Shown one piece after another: positions 1 through 8,640 of a DNA stretch of 33,538 nucleotides. A program made the translations under genes and the position numbers. The DNA is from Sphingobacteriales bacterium (GTDB lineage Bacteria > Bacteroidota > Bacteroidia > Sphingobacteriales > Sphingobacteriaceae), in contig JAATFW010000010.1 of assembly GCA_015654985.1 (NCBI GenBank), forward strand, positions 1 to 33,538. The letters are read 5' to 3'. Each line of letters begins with the position of its first letter. Position 1 is the stretch's first letter. Under the pieces are notes generated by a model. The model was not told where the DNA came from, did no database searches, and was given only the letters and a program-made list of their open reading frames with translations.

Positions 1-2093
1 TATTTGCTATAAAATGCATAGTTGTCTTTCGGAGCATTTCCACTCTGCCCGTAACCGGCCCTTAAACTGAGATCGCTGATAAACTTAAAGCGCTGCATAA
101 AGGGTTCTCCGGAAACCCTCCAGCGGGTTGATATTGCAGGAAATAAGCCATACCTGTTATCAAGGCCAAACTTGGAATTTCCATCTACCCGCAGGGATCC
201 ATTAATGATATACCTGTCGAGATAGCTGTATTGCCCGTTTACCAAAGCTGCTACAGTCCGGGTTCTTCCCGCCGGAGCTGAGATATTTCTCTGGCGGGAA
301 GGATCCGAAGGATCCTGAAGTTCGACAGATGCAGAATTACTTGTTTGTTCCTGGTGCGTATTGCTTGTATTATCATTTGTCTGAAACATCAACAGGCCTG
401 AAAAGCTGTGTTTTTCAGACAATTTTGGTGTATACATAAAACTCGTCTTTGTCTGAATTCCAAATTTATCGGCATCTCCATCATACGCACTGTTAACCAC
501 AGTTTCGCTAATTGGCCTGCCTGTTGCAATTTGAGGTAAAAAGGACTTGTTCTTTGTACTCTTAATATCAAACTGCACGTCAAACATTGCTTTAAAAACA
601 CTGGGCTTAAGATCATACTGGATGGCAAATACCGGCATGATCCGTTCCTCTGTAACTCTGTTCTTTGCATTATTAAGCATTGCCACCGGATTATAAGTTC
701 CACTGTACGACCCCTGAATATTCTCAACAGGAGATAAATAAACTCCTGTATTATTTCCCTGGGCATCATATTCATACACACCCATATTCGGCATTTTTCT
801 ATAGGCTACATCCCTGGTCTCATCAAGGTAGGTTTTATCAGTGGCTGTATGTGTATAGGAAAGGTCCGTCCTGAATCTTATCCTGTCAGAAACATTATAA
901 TCCAGGTTAATCTTTGTCGAAATTCTACCCAATCCTGTTCCTATTGAGGTACCGGTTTCTCCGAGATATCCAACCGAGGCATAATACCTCGCCTTTTCTC
1001 CGCCCCCGTTCATTGATATGTTATGGTCCTGTTTATATCCCGTTCTGGTAATTTCCGAGATCCAGTTTGTATTATTACTGTAGTTATAGTAATAATATGG
1101 ATCGCTTGGATCATACTGAAATTCTTTTACAGTTTCAGTATTCAGGGGAACGCCATTACGGTTCATAAAAGCTTCGGGAATAAGCATAGAAAACTGGTTT
1201 CCAGTGAGCATTGGAATCGGACTTGGTTGTTTTTGCATCGTTCCCCTGAGCGTATAAGTAACCTGGGGTTTCCCCAGTCTCCCGCGCTTGGTATTTATTA
1301 TCAGCACACCGTTTGCAGCCCTTGAACCCCAGACTGCAGTAGCAGCGGCATCCTTGAGCACACTGATATCCTGTATATCTGCCGGAGAAATATTCAGCAG
1401 GGTTGCATATCCCTGTTCGTCGGCGGTTCCGAAATTGAAATCTTCGGGAACATCCGTATCATAAGGCATTCCGTCGACTACAATGAGAGGATCAGTAGCC
1501 CCGTTGATCGTTGAAGTCCCCCTGATCCTGATCTGCATGCCAGCTCCGGGATCTCCCGACATAGCGGCAATATCAACGCCGGGTAACCGCCCCTGCAAAG
1601 CCTGATCAATTGATGCTGAAGACATTTCCTCCAGATCTTTGGCATTAATACGTGCTACGGCAGAGGTTGAATTTCTGGCATCAATTTGTAAAAGACCATT
1701 ACCGGCTGGTTTCCGGGCGGTAATGGCTACTTCGGTTAACTCATTGCTGCTTGCTTCTAATTGTATATTGATGGTAGTCCTGCCGCTGATATTCAGCACT
1801 ACCGTCTTATATCCAATCAGAGAAAAAGATATTCTGTTGTTTGGATTAGAAATTTTCAGCACGTAATTCCCGTCAATATCAGTTGAAATTCCACCGATGG
1901 TACGCTTTTCATTGTCGAGTTCTACTACTGATGCGCCTATTACCGGCTGTTTATCTCCCTTGTCAGTTACCTTCCCTCTCACTACAGCTACTGCAGCCGG
2001 TTTTGTCTGCGCCCGGGCATTTTGAATACCGGATACTATCATCAATATAAAAACCAGGCAGCAGAGAGAAAAATCTGTCAATATTTTCTTCAT
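1..2093 (-). CDS. SusC/RagA-family TonB-dependent outer membrane receptor, truncated by the left window edge (N-terminal part only)
   Basis: Manual translation from ATG at 2093 (MKKILTDFSLCCLVFILMIVSGIQNARAQTKPAAVAVVRGKVTDKG...) stays open to position 1; carboxypeptidase-like domain then plug motif LIVVDGMPYDTD...DIQDISVLKDAAATAVWGSRAANGVLIINTKRG. Absent from the ORF track because no stop lies in the window. Confidence 0.93.
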   Translation of the reverse strand, partial: MKKILTDFSLCCLVFILMIVSGIQNARAQTKPAAVAVVRGKVTDKGDKQPVIGASVVELDNEKRTIGGISTDIDGNYVLKISNPNNRISFSLIGYKTVVLNISGRTTINIQLEASSNELTEVAITARKPAGNGLLQIDARNSTSAVARINAKDLEEMSSASIDQALQGRLPGVDIAAMSGDPGAGMQIRIRGTSTINGATDPLIVVDGMPYDTDVPEDFNFGTADEQGYATLLNISPADIQDISVLKDAAATAVWGSRAANGVLIINTKRGRLGKPQVTYTLRGTMQKQPSPIPMLTGNQFSMLIPEAFMNRNGVPLNTETVKEFQYDPSDPYYYYNYSNNTNWISEITRTGYKQDHNISMNGGGEKARYYASVGYLGETGTSIGTGLGRISTKINLDYNVSDRIRFRTDLSYTHTATDKTYLDETRDVAYRKMPNMGVYEYDAQGNNTGVYLSPVENIQGSYSGTYNPVAMLNNAKNRVTEERIMPVFAIQYDLKPSVFKAMFDVQFDIKSTKNKSFLPQIATGRPISETVVNSAYDGDADKFGIQTKTSFMYTPKLSEKHSFSGLLMFQTNDNTSNTHQEQTSNSASVELQDPSDPSRQRNISAPAGRTRTVAALVNGQYSYLDRYIINGSLRVDGNSKFGLDNRYGLFPAISTRWRVSGEPFMQRFKFISDLSLRAGYGQSGNAPKDNYAFYSK

Positions 2094-2117
2094 GTTCTGT
2101 TTATTAAATTTAGGTTA

Positions 2118-4304
2118 TTACAAATTGGGTTTCAGAAACCCGTCGATTTGGTGAATAACCGCATTATTAGAAAGGTTATTACTTTTGGAGACTATAACAT
2201 TTACTGATGCACCTGTCATATCTCTAACCTGCATATTATTCGGCTGATTCGTTACAGTCACCTGTGCAGTTTCTCCCCGCTCATTTTGAAATAAAGTAGT
2301 AAACCCACCATCTTTCTTACCATCAGGAACAACTATTGCTTTCTGAATGATATGGTACCTTATAAAATTGGTAACCTTGTCCTTATCCTCCTGAGCCGAC
2401 GGATTTTCTGCCGATGGAAGATATCCGAGAGCGACAGCCTGATTCATTGCTGCATTTGTGGGCACAAACAGAGTATAAAGGGATCCGGATGTAACGCCTA
2501 AAATCTCACCGGTGGTTTTATTATATCCGACTGAGTTATTGAGATAATTAAAGAATTTAGAAAAGTCGGATCCGCTTTGAGAGGCAAGCTCCTGAAGATC
2601 CAGGCCTATTCCTTTCGAAGCATCTAATAAAAGCCGGTCAATATAGTAAACGGTGCCATTAGATGCGGTCTTCTGTGAGGTGATTGCTGCCTGCTCGCTC
2701 TTTTCCTGGTTCCCTTTAGAATATACCGTATTATTATTATACTTGATATACTCTCCGCCGTAAGTTTCTGTTATTCCGCTTCCGCTGAGGCTTTTAATGT
2801 CATCATTAATAAGGTGCAGGTTGAGAATTCTGTTAAGTTTGGTCCACGCATTGGTACCTGTAATGGTGGTACCACCTCCTGGAGGTGCATATTCCCACCT
2901 GTTTGCATCGAGGTTATAAGTAAACCCAGCTGCTTTTACTGCATCATCTGATACGAGGAACAAGGTATATTTAAGATTTGTATTTATAACCGCGGGCTTA
3001 AGGGAAACTGATAAAGCGCGGGTCATTAAAGAATAGCTGGGATCCAGATAAGCTTTTCCGAAAACGGAACTGAAGACATTTGCTTCCTGCACTTTATTGG
3101 TTCCATAGAACACTCCGTTACTAAGTACCTTTTTGTCTACAACATCTGCGTCAGGATCAAATAAAGCTCCTTGCCCCTGACTGTTCAGTGTTGACGAAAA
3201 CTTGCTCGGCCATACCGTTGTAGCCCACATATGGGCATTCAGAAAATCATAAATAACTTCTGCGGGCAACTGGTCAAGAGAAATATAATGTTCGAGTAAA
3301 ACGTCATTAAGATACTTGGTCAGGGCATCATTGGTTGGAGCAAACATTGAGAAGCCATCGCCCTGAGCATCATTGTCAAAAAGCTTCAAAAAGTTCTCGT
3401 TGTTTGGGGAATAAGATAACCCTGCGTTAAATACTTTTACAAGTACATTTTCGGTGGTACCACTTATTTCCTGATATTTTGAAGTGGCGTCAGCATTGGA
3501 AAGATAAGAGACCATAAACTTGTCGTATATGTCCTTAAATTTTGAGTAGGCAGTATTTTGAGCCAGGTATTCGTCTATGTTAGGCAAGGGCTCTATAACA
3601 GAATTGATTTCGTGGATCACTCCATTCTCTGCTACAATATCTTTATTGACTACTTCTGATTGAGCAACATTAAAACCTGTATAATTAGACGAAGGATAGA
3701 AAAATTTATAATCGTACGATGAAAGACCCTTACTTGTGAAATATGAATCCATGAAGTAGGGCAAATATTTGTTATTGTTATCCGCCTTTACATAATACAG
3801 GCCCGAAGCATTATTATTCCTGTTAGAAGCCATTACCATCTGAGGCTGATTATTAACTTCCAATTGTTCTGCCCCTTTATAATAAGTAGTCCGTCTTTTA
3901 AATGCCTTTCCCGGGTCCCATCCAATGGGAGATTGAACATCAGCAAGATGGTCGGTCTTAAAGGCATTATATACCAGCGAATACTTTACAATGCCAGTGG
4001 CTTCCTCTTCTCCTATTTCACTTGCATTGTTTATGCCCTTTTGCTGAAAGTACTTTTGAAATGCTTCATCATTGGGAGCAAAGATGGTCCAGTAACCTGC
4101 CTGGCCCAGGATATCCTTGTATCCGGCTTTATCAATGCAGGTAAGAAAACTGTTAAAATTCTTTCTGGCTTGTAATTGTTGATATATTGGTTCAGCAAGC
4201 CAGTCGGGTCTTCCGTAAAAATCATCGAATTCTTTCTTGCGACAATCCGAGAACAGAAGAACTACTGATGAAAACACAGCAAGCATTAGTATAACTCTCT
4301 TCAT
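2118..4304 (-). CDS. Fasciclin (FAS1) repeat lipoprotein, about four FAS1 domains
   Basis: 728 aa; signal peptide with Cys (LLFSDCRKK); recurring FAS1 signatures YWTIFAPNDEAFQKYF, FSMFAPTNDALTKYL, YTLFLVSDDAVKAAGF, YTLFVPTNAAMNQAVALG, NAVIHQIDGFLKPNL. Confidence 0.9.
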   Translation of the reverse strand: MKRVILMLAVFSSVVLLFSDCRKKEFDDFYGRPDWLAEPIYQQLQARKNFNSFLTCIDKAGYKDILGQAGYWTIFAPNDEAFQKYFQQKGINNASEIGEEEATGIVKYSLVYNAFKTDHLADVQSPIGWDPGKAFKRRTTYYKGAEQLEVNNQPQMVMASNRNNNASGLYYVKADNNNKYLPYFMDSYFTSKGLSSYDYKFFYPSSNYTGFNVAQSEVVNKDIVAENGVIHEINSVIEPLPNIDEYLAQNTAYSKFKDIYDKFMVSYLSNADATSKYQEISGTTENVLVKVFNAGLSYSPNNENFLKLFDNDAQGDGFSMFAPTNDALTKYLNDVLLEHYISLDQLPAEVIYDFLNAHMWATTVWPSKFSSTLNSQGQGALFDPDADVVDKKVLSNGVFYGTNKVQEANVFSSVFGKAYLDPSYSLMTRALSVSLKPAVINTNLKYTLFLVSDDAVKAAGFTYNLDANRWEYAPPGGGTTITGTNAWTKLNRILNLHLINDDIKSLSGSGITETYGGEYIKYNNNTVYSKGNQEKSEQAAITSQKTASNGTVYYIDRLLLDASKGIGLDLQELASQSGSDFSKFFNYLNNSVGYNKTTGEILGVTSGSLYTLFVPTNAAMNQAVALGYLPSAENPSAQEDKDKVTNFIRYHIIQKAIVVPDGKKDGGFTTLFQNERGETAQVTVTNQPNNMQVRDMTGASVNVIVSKSNNLSNNAVIHQIDGFLKPNL

Positions 4305-4580
4305 ATATAATTTGGTATTTTATTGGGTAATTATTGGTTACTTCTGTTAATATGATTCCCTTTATATTCCCGGAGTAATAAAACTCCATGAGATTATAAT
4401 GAAACACTTATGCATCTAATACATTAATCCAAACAGAATCCGGAGGAGGGAAAAAATGGCTGAGCGTAAATTTTCTTTTCATATTTTATTTAATAATTGG
4501 TTAAAACTTTCTTTCTGCTTTAACTACTGATATAGCAGATCAACTGGTTAATGATCTAAGATATAAAGCGCCGAAACTGT

Positions 4581-4601
4581 CTGCAACCTGTGGCATCCTG
4601 C
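4581..4601 (-). promoter_or_regulatory. Tandem 10-bp repeat operator candidate (site A), upstream of the fasciclin-SusC unit
   Basis: Plus strand CTGCAACCTG TGGCATCCTG C; minus strand CAGGATGCCA CAGGTTGCAG; followed on minus after 17 nt by TATCTTAG (7/8 to TAnnTTTG) at 4556-4563. Confidence 0.6.
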
Positions 4602-4892
4602 TTAACATAATATGTCAAAAAGACATTTAATTGCACTTAAACAGGGAAATCGGCCATTTATGATGTTGGAGCGCCCTTAAAGCCGGATACCTTAAGAATA
4701 GCAAACAAAATTGTTACAAAACAATATGTTCAAAAAAGCTTCAAACAATTTGCGCAATGTTATTTCATTTAAAAATCAACAGTTAACTGAAACCTCCGGG
4801 GCAGGCCTGCAGCATCGCGTTAATTTTCAGAAAACTTTTATTGCGCACCGGGAGGAACGTTTGGGATGTAAACGGGGGAAGAGGATATATAT

Positions 4893-4924
4893 AAGAGGCC
4901 GTCCAATATTTTGAACAGCCTCTT
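4893..4924. other. Hairpin downstream of the oligogalacturonate lyase gene
   Basis: AAGAGGC (4893-4899) / GCCTCTT (4918-4924) with partial inner pairing; no clear T-tract on the minus strand, so terminator status is uncertain. Confidence 0.4.
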
Positions 4925-5046
4925 GTTATTAATCCAGCTTCAGAAATGACAGGGGTTTAAGATATTTTCTAAAGTTGTTTAGTTATCTTATTGATCCGGA
5001 TTATATAAATCTGTTGCTTCTTAACCTGCTAAAGTTACTTCGGGTA

Positions 5047-6291
5047 TTATTTGTTAATACTAACAGCATAAATCTGTTCAGTGCCTTCAAAATTAGCCCT
5101 GAAAATAACCCATTTACCATCCGGCGAAAAATGGACGTTTGGTTCTAATTTATAATTATGCTTTTTCATATTCACCAGCCTCTCAGATTTAAACCGGTTT
5201 CCATCAGGCTTAAAAAGGTATATCCACATGCCATTTTCTGCTTTGGCAACCTGAGTAGGATTGCCGCCGTCTCCCGTAAATAAATTTCCGCCTTTAAAGA
5301 CATTGTAATGGATAGACCATTCGTCGCGGCTTAACTGAAATGAACGTTCTTTACCTGTATTAACATCGGTTCCTGCCAGGTAAAAAGTTTCTCCGCGGGG
5401 TTTCTGCAGGTCGAACCATATGACCGACCCATCGGGGCTGAAAAATTCATGGCCCGCTATTTCCATATCCATAGATCGCTTATGCATCAGTTTTACCTCG
5501 CCACTGGCAACATTGATGGTCCAGATACGGTCAACTTTATGCCAGGGTCCCTCATGACAGAACATAAGCAACGAAGGATTTACCGGAGAAAACTGGACAT
5601 GACCCAACCAGGTATTTTCTGTATGAATTTTTTTTAATTCACCTGTTTTAATAGTTACAGTAAATAAGGTGTTGGGTAAATGCGCATCATAAATCCTGTT
5701 AAAATAGTCATGTTTTTCGGGATATTGCTTAGATATGTTTTTTTGTTCATCCGTAGCGTATGTGCCCGCCAGCATACTGGCATCAGCATTCAGCGTTGTA
5801 ATATTGGCTTTGAAATCTGCAGGAAAAACGTATACCAGCCTTATTTTCTTAGTAGTAGCAGATACCGCAAATACACTATCCCCGGTTTGATAAAAAACCT
5901 CACCGGTTAAGGGGGAAACTATTTCTGCTCCCTTCCGTGAAGATGAATTGGTCAGGGCCGTTGTTTTCAGGGTATTCAGGTTAACGGTATAAACCTGCCT
6001 GTTCCCAGCCTCATCGGAGTGGAAAAAAGCCATCAGATCCGGCTTCAAAAAGGGGTTATTATGAAAATAGAAACTGGCGCTGCTTCCCGGTAAACGGGAT
6101 AAGCGGATGATCTTATGTCCGGTATCTTTATCAATCCACTCATTGGGCATTGGGCTCACGGAACCTGTTTCCAGTATTTTTTGTGATCTGGCAGCGCCGG
6201 CCAGCAATAACATGCCCGTCAGGCAGAGTACTAACTTATAATTTCTGAATGCTTTAGGGACTGCTGTCCTCCTGTTATTTTTAACTGTCAT
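5047..6291 (-). CDS. Oligogalacturonate lyase family protein (PL22-like), predicted exported
   Basis: 414 aa with N-terminal signal peptide; beta-propeller motifs MFCHEGPWHKVDRIW, GHEFFSPDGSVIWFDLQ, LEPNVHFSPDGKWVIFRANFEG typical of the oligogalacturonate lyase family. Confidence 0.87.
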   Translation of the reverse strand: MTVKNNRRTAVPKAFRNYKLVLCLTGMLLLAGAARSQKILETGSVSPMPNEWIDKDTGHKIIRLSRLPGSSASFYFHNNPFLKPDLMAFFHSDEAGNRQVYTVNLNTLKTTALTNSSSRKGAEIVSPLTGEVFYQTGDSVFAVSATTKKIRLVYVFPADFKANITTLNADASMLAGTYATDEQKNISKQYPEKHDYFNRIYDAHLPNTLFTVTIKTGELKKIHTENTWLGHVQFSPVNPSLLMFCHEGPWHKVDRIWTINVASGEVKLMHKRSMDMEIAGHEFFSPDGSVIWFDLQKPRGETFYLAGTDVNTGKERSFQLSRDEWSIHYNVFKGGNLFTGDGGNPTQVAKAENGMWIYLFKPDGNRFKSERLVNMKKHNYKLEPNVHFSPDGKWVIFRANFEGTEQIYAVSINK

Positions 6292-6355
6292 ACTTATGGA
6301 TATAATTGGTTTACTATCTTGAATCCTAAGTAAAGGTAATGGCGGGGCCTACCGG

Positions 6356-6376
6356 CTGCAACCTGCCGTATCCTGC
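6356..6376 (-). promoter_or_regulatory. Tandem 10-bp repeat operator candidate (site B), upstream of the oligogalacturonate lyase
   Basis: Plus strand CTGCAACCTG CCGTATCCTG C; followed on minus after 17 nt by TACCTTTA (7/8 to TAnnTTTG) at 6331-6338. Confidence 0.6.
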
Positions 6377-6540
6377 TTTTTATGTAACAATAATGAGTCA
6401 ATATTCAGCGATTTTATAGGGGCGATATTCTTTGAAGGTTCAGAAAAGGATAAGAGGTGCTTTTTATGGCTAAGAGCAAACTAAAAGCCCGAAGAATAAT
6501 ATACCATGAAACCATCATGGCTTTTGCGGATATTCAGACC

Positions 6541-6589
6541 AAATGAAAAACAGTGCAATACCGGTATATAATATACCGGCATGCACTGT
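6541..6589 (-). terminator. Rho-independent terminator after the SusC-SusD unit
   Basis: Two-part stem ACAGTGCA(6550-6557)/TGCACTGT(6582-6589) and CCGGTATA(6561-6568)/TATACCGG(6572-6579), followed on the minus strand by TTTTTCATTT. Confidence 0.75.
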
Positions 6590-6611
6590 CCAACAAACCT
6601 GGTTAACAACA

Positions 6612-8612
6612 CTACCAGTTAGGATTTTGTATTGCCTGCTTTTCGTCAGGAGTTAAAGCCTTTCCGTCTTTCTTTATTGCATCAAGGAAGCTTTGCGGGA
6701 TAGGCCGCAGATTATGTTTGTTTTCCAGCGGTTGCGCTTCATCATTAAATGCGGTGGCCCGGGCTACCAACGTTTTGCTACGGGCCAGATCTTCCCATCG
6801 CATCAGTTCTCCCATTAATTCCCTGGAGCGTTCGTTTAATATGAAATGAAGAAATTTATCTGCATCTGAAGATGCACCAACTTTATCGTAGAATTCACGG
6901 GTTGAATTGAAAATATCATTAGCACTGTTAATGTGGAGGTTAGGTAATGAACTTTCTGTTGTTGCCGTCATATTGTTAGATTCATAATAAGTATTTTTAT
7001 CAGAATATGAAACAAAGGCTGCAGTATTAGCTGCTGCATTATTCTTGTAAGCAACTCCACCGTCAACATACGCCGAACGATCCTCGCCTTCTTTATAAGA
7101 TGCACGATCACGAACCTTATTAATATAGGGTAAAGCTCTATCATATTGCCCCAAGCGCCCGTATGCTTCTGCTGCAATCAGATAAGTTTCTGCCAATCTG
7201 GCCAGAATTCCATCACGCCGGCCAAACTGGTTTGCCACATCGGCACGCGAGCCATCCATAAATTTAGAGAGAGCTACAAAACGGCTCACCACTGTGGGAT
7301 CTGTGGTGCTTATGTAACCAAAATTCCCATGGATACCTTTTAGACTTTCGCTCTGGCCACTGAAATATCTGACAAACATATGAGGCGCCCTATAATTAAT
7401 ATTGTCTGCAGTGTACCGGCTGTCGCCGGCGTTGTTCACAATATACAGAATTGATTCCTGCCCGCCGGCGAATTTAGGCTGCCCCACCAAAGCAGGAGTT
7501 GGAGCATATTGAGCAGTCCAGGCGGGAGCTGAAGCCGGCCTGTTACACAGATAGCGGGTTTTAAAACTCTTCCAAAAACGCGAATCATTAACACGGTCGT
7601 ATACATCCAGCGCATAATTGGTTGAGCGAAGACGCTGAAATTCCCTGTCGCCGGGAATATCACGCTGCATTCCGGCCATATTCTGGTATACCGAAGGATA
7701 GTATAAATGAACCTGGTTCCCATATCGTCCCTGGGTGGTAGTATTATCGGAAAACTGTGCCGACAAAATTATCTCGGGAAGTGTTTCGTTAGGACCATTC
7801 ACGGCTGTATAGTTCCACAGGTCACTGAAATTATCAGCTAATCGGTGGGGGCTGTTATTTATTACGTCATCGGCATATTTAATGGCATTTTCCAGATCGC
7901 TCTGCTTAGTAGCTCCATTCCAGTCGCTATATAACTCACTGGCACGATATAAGTAAACCTTTGCAAGAAAATGAGCAGCAGCCCATTTTGTAATCCGTCC
8001 GGTTTCTGCTGGTGCAGCAGGAAGTAAACCATACGCAGTAGTAAAATCACTTATAATCTGATCATAAACCTCCTGTGCAGTATTGCGGGGAAATTCAAAC
8101 TGAAGGGATGTAGATTGTGTTAGTTTTAAAGGAACGCCTCCAAATTGTTTTACCAGTTTAAAATAATCAAAAGCACGCATAAAATATCCCTCTCCCATAC
8201 GTGTATTTTTGTTTGCCCCATCTCCGTAATAAAGAGGGACATTCTCGATAACAATGTTTGCTGAGTTAATATTACCATACATGTTGTTCCACACAGAAGT
8301 AATGTCGCCCGTTTGGGAATTTAAATTAGCATCATACGAATTCCACATCTGCATGGTACGATCGCCACCCACACAAAACTCATCTACACCGTAGTTTGTT
8401 GTTGAGTAAGCCCACTCATAATTAAAATGAAACCTGAGGCTTTGGTACATCCCGGTTACCAACCCGTCAAGCCCCTCAGGAGTTTCGAAATCCTGTGTAC
8501 TCCTTGAAGTGACCAGGTCCTCCTTTAAAAAATCTTTTGTACAGGAAGATGGTAAAATCATACATCCTGCCAGTACGATAATGCTATATAATAATTTTGA
8601 AATACTGTTCAT
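6612..8612 (-). CDS. SusD/RagB-family nutrient-binding outer membrane lipoprotein
   Basis: ORF 6612..8654; preferred start ATG at 8612 gives MNSISKLLYSIIVLAGCMILPSSCTKDFL with lipobox; C-terminal LNERSRELMGELMRWEDLARSKTLVARA; immediately downstream of SusC. Confidence 0.95.
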   Translation of the reverse strand: MNSISKLLYSIIVLAGCMILPSSCTKDFLKEDLVTSRSTQDFETPEGLDGLVTGMYQSLRFHFNYEWAYSTTNYGVDEFCVGGDRTMQMWNSYDANLNSQTGDITSVWNNMYGNINSANIVIENVPLYYGDGANKNTRMGEGYFMRAFDYFKLVKQFGGVPLKLTQSTSLQFEFPRNTAQEVYDQIISDFTTAYGLLPAAPAETGRITKWAAAHFLAKVYLYRASELYSDWNGATKQSDLENAIKYADDVINNSPHRLADNFSDLWNYTAVNGPNETLPEIILSAQFSDNTTTQGRYGNQVHLYYPSVYQNMAGMQRDIPGDREFQRLRSTNYALDVYDRVNDSRFWKSFKTRYLCNRPASAPAWTAQYAPTPALVGQPKFAGGQESILYIVNNAGDSRYTADNINYRAPHMFVRYFSGQSESLKGIHGNFGYISTTDPTVVSRFVALSKFMDGSRADVANQFGRRDGILARLAETYLIAAEAYGRLGQYDRALPYINKVRDRASYKEGEDRSAYVDGGVAYKNNAAANTAAFVSYSDKNTYYESNNMTATTESSLPNLHINSANDIFNSTREFYDKVGASSDADKFLHFILNERSRELMGELMRWEDLARSKTLVARATAFNDEAQPLENKHNLRPIPQSFLDAIKKDGKALTPDEKQAIQNPNW

Positions 8613-8640
8613 GATATTTTCATTTAAATGTTTCCGTATA

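Noticed and set aside
389-781. Minus-strand ORF 389..781 (130 aa)
   Set aside because: Out-of-frame ORF within the truncated SusC coding region; no recognisable domain.
4711-4914. Plus-strand ORF of 67 aa in the fasciclin-lyase intergenic region
   Set aside because: No family resemblance, no supporting promoter or ribosome-binding context; overlaps a hairpin. Likely chance.
4455-6490. Similar strings ATGGCTGAGCGTAAA (near 4457) and ATGGCTAAGAGCAAA (near 6467) in two intergenic regions
   Set aside because: Short, imperfect match with no consistent position relative to genes; could be chance.
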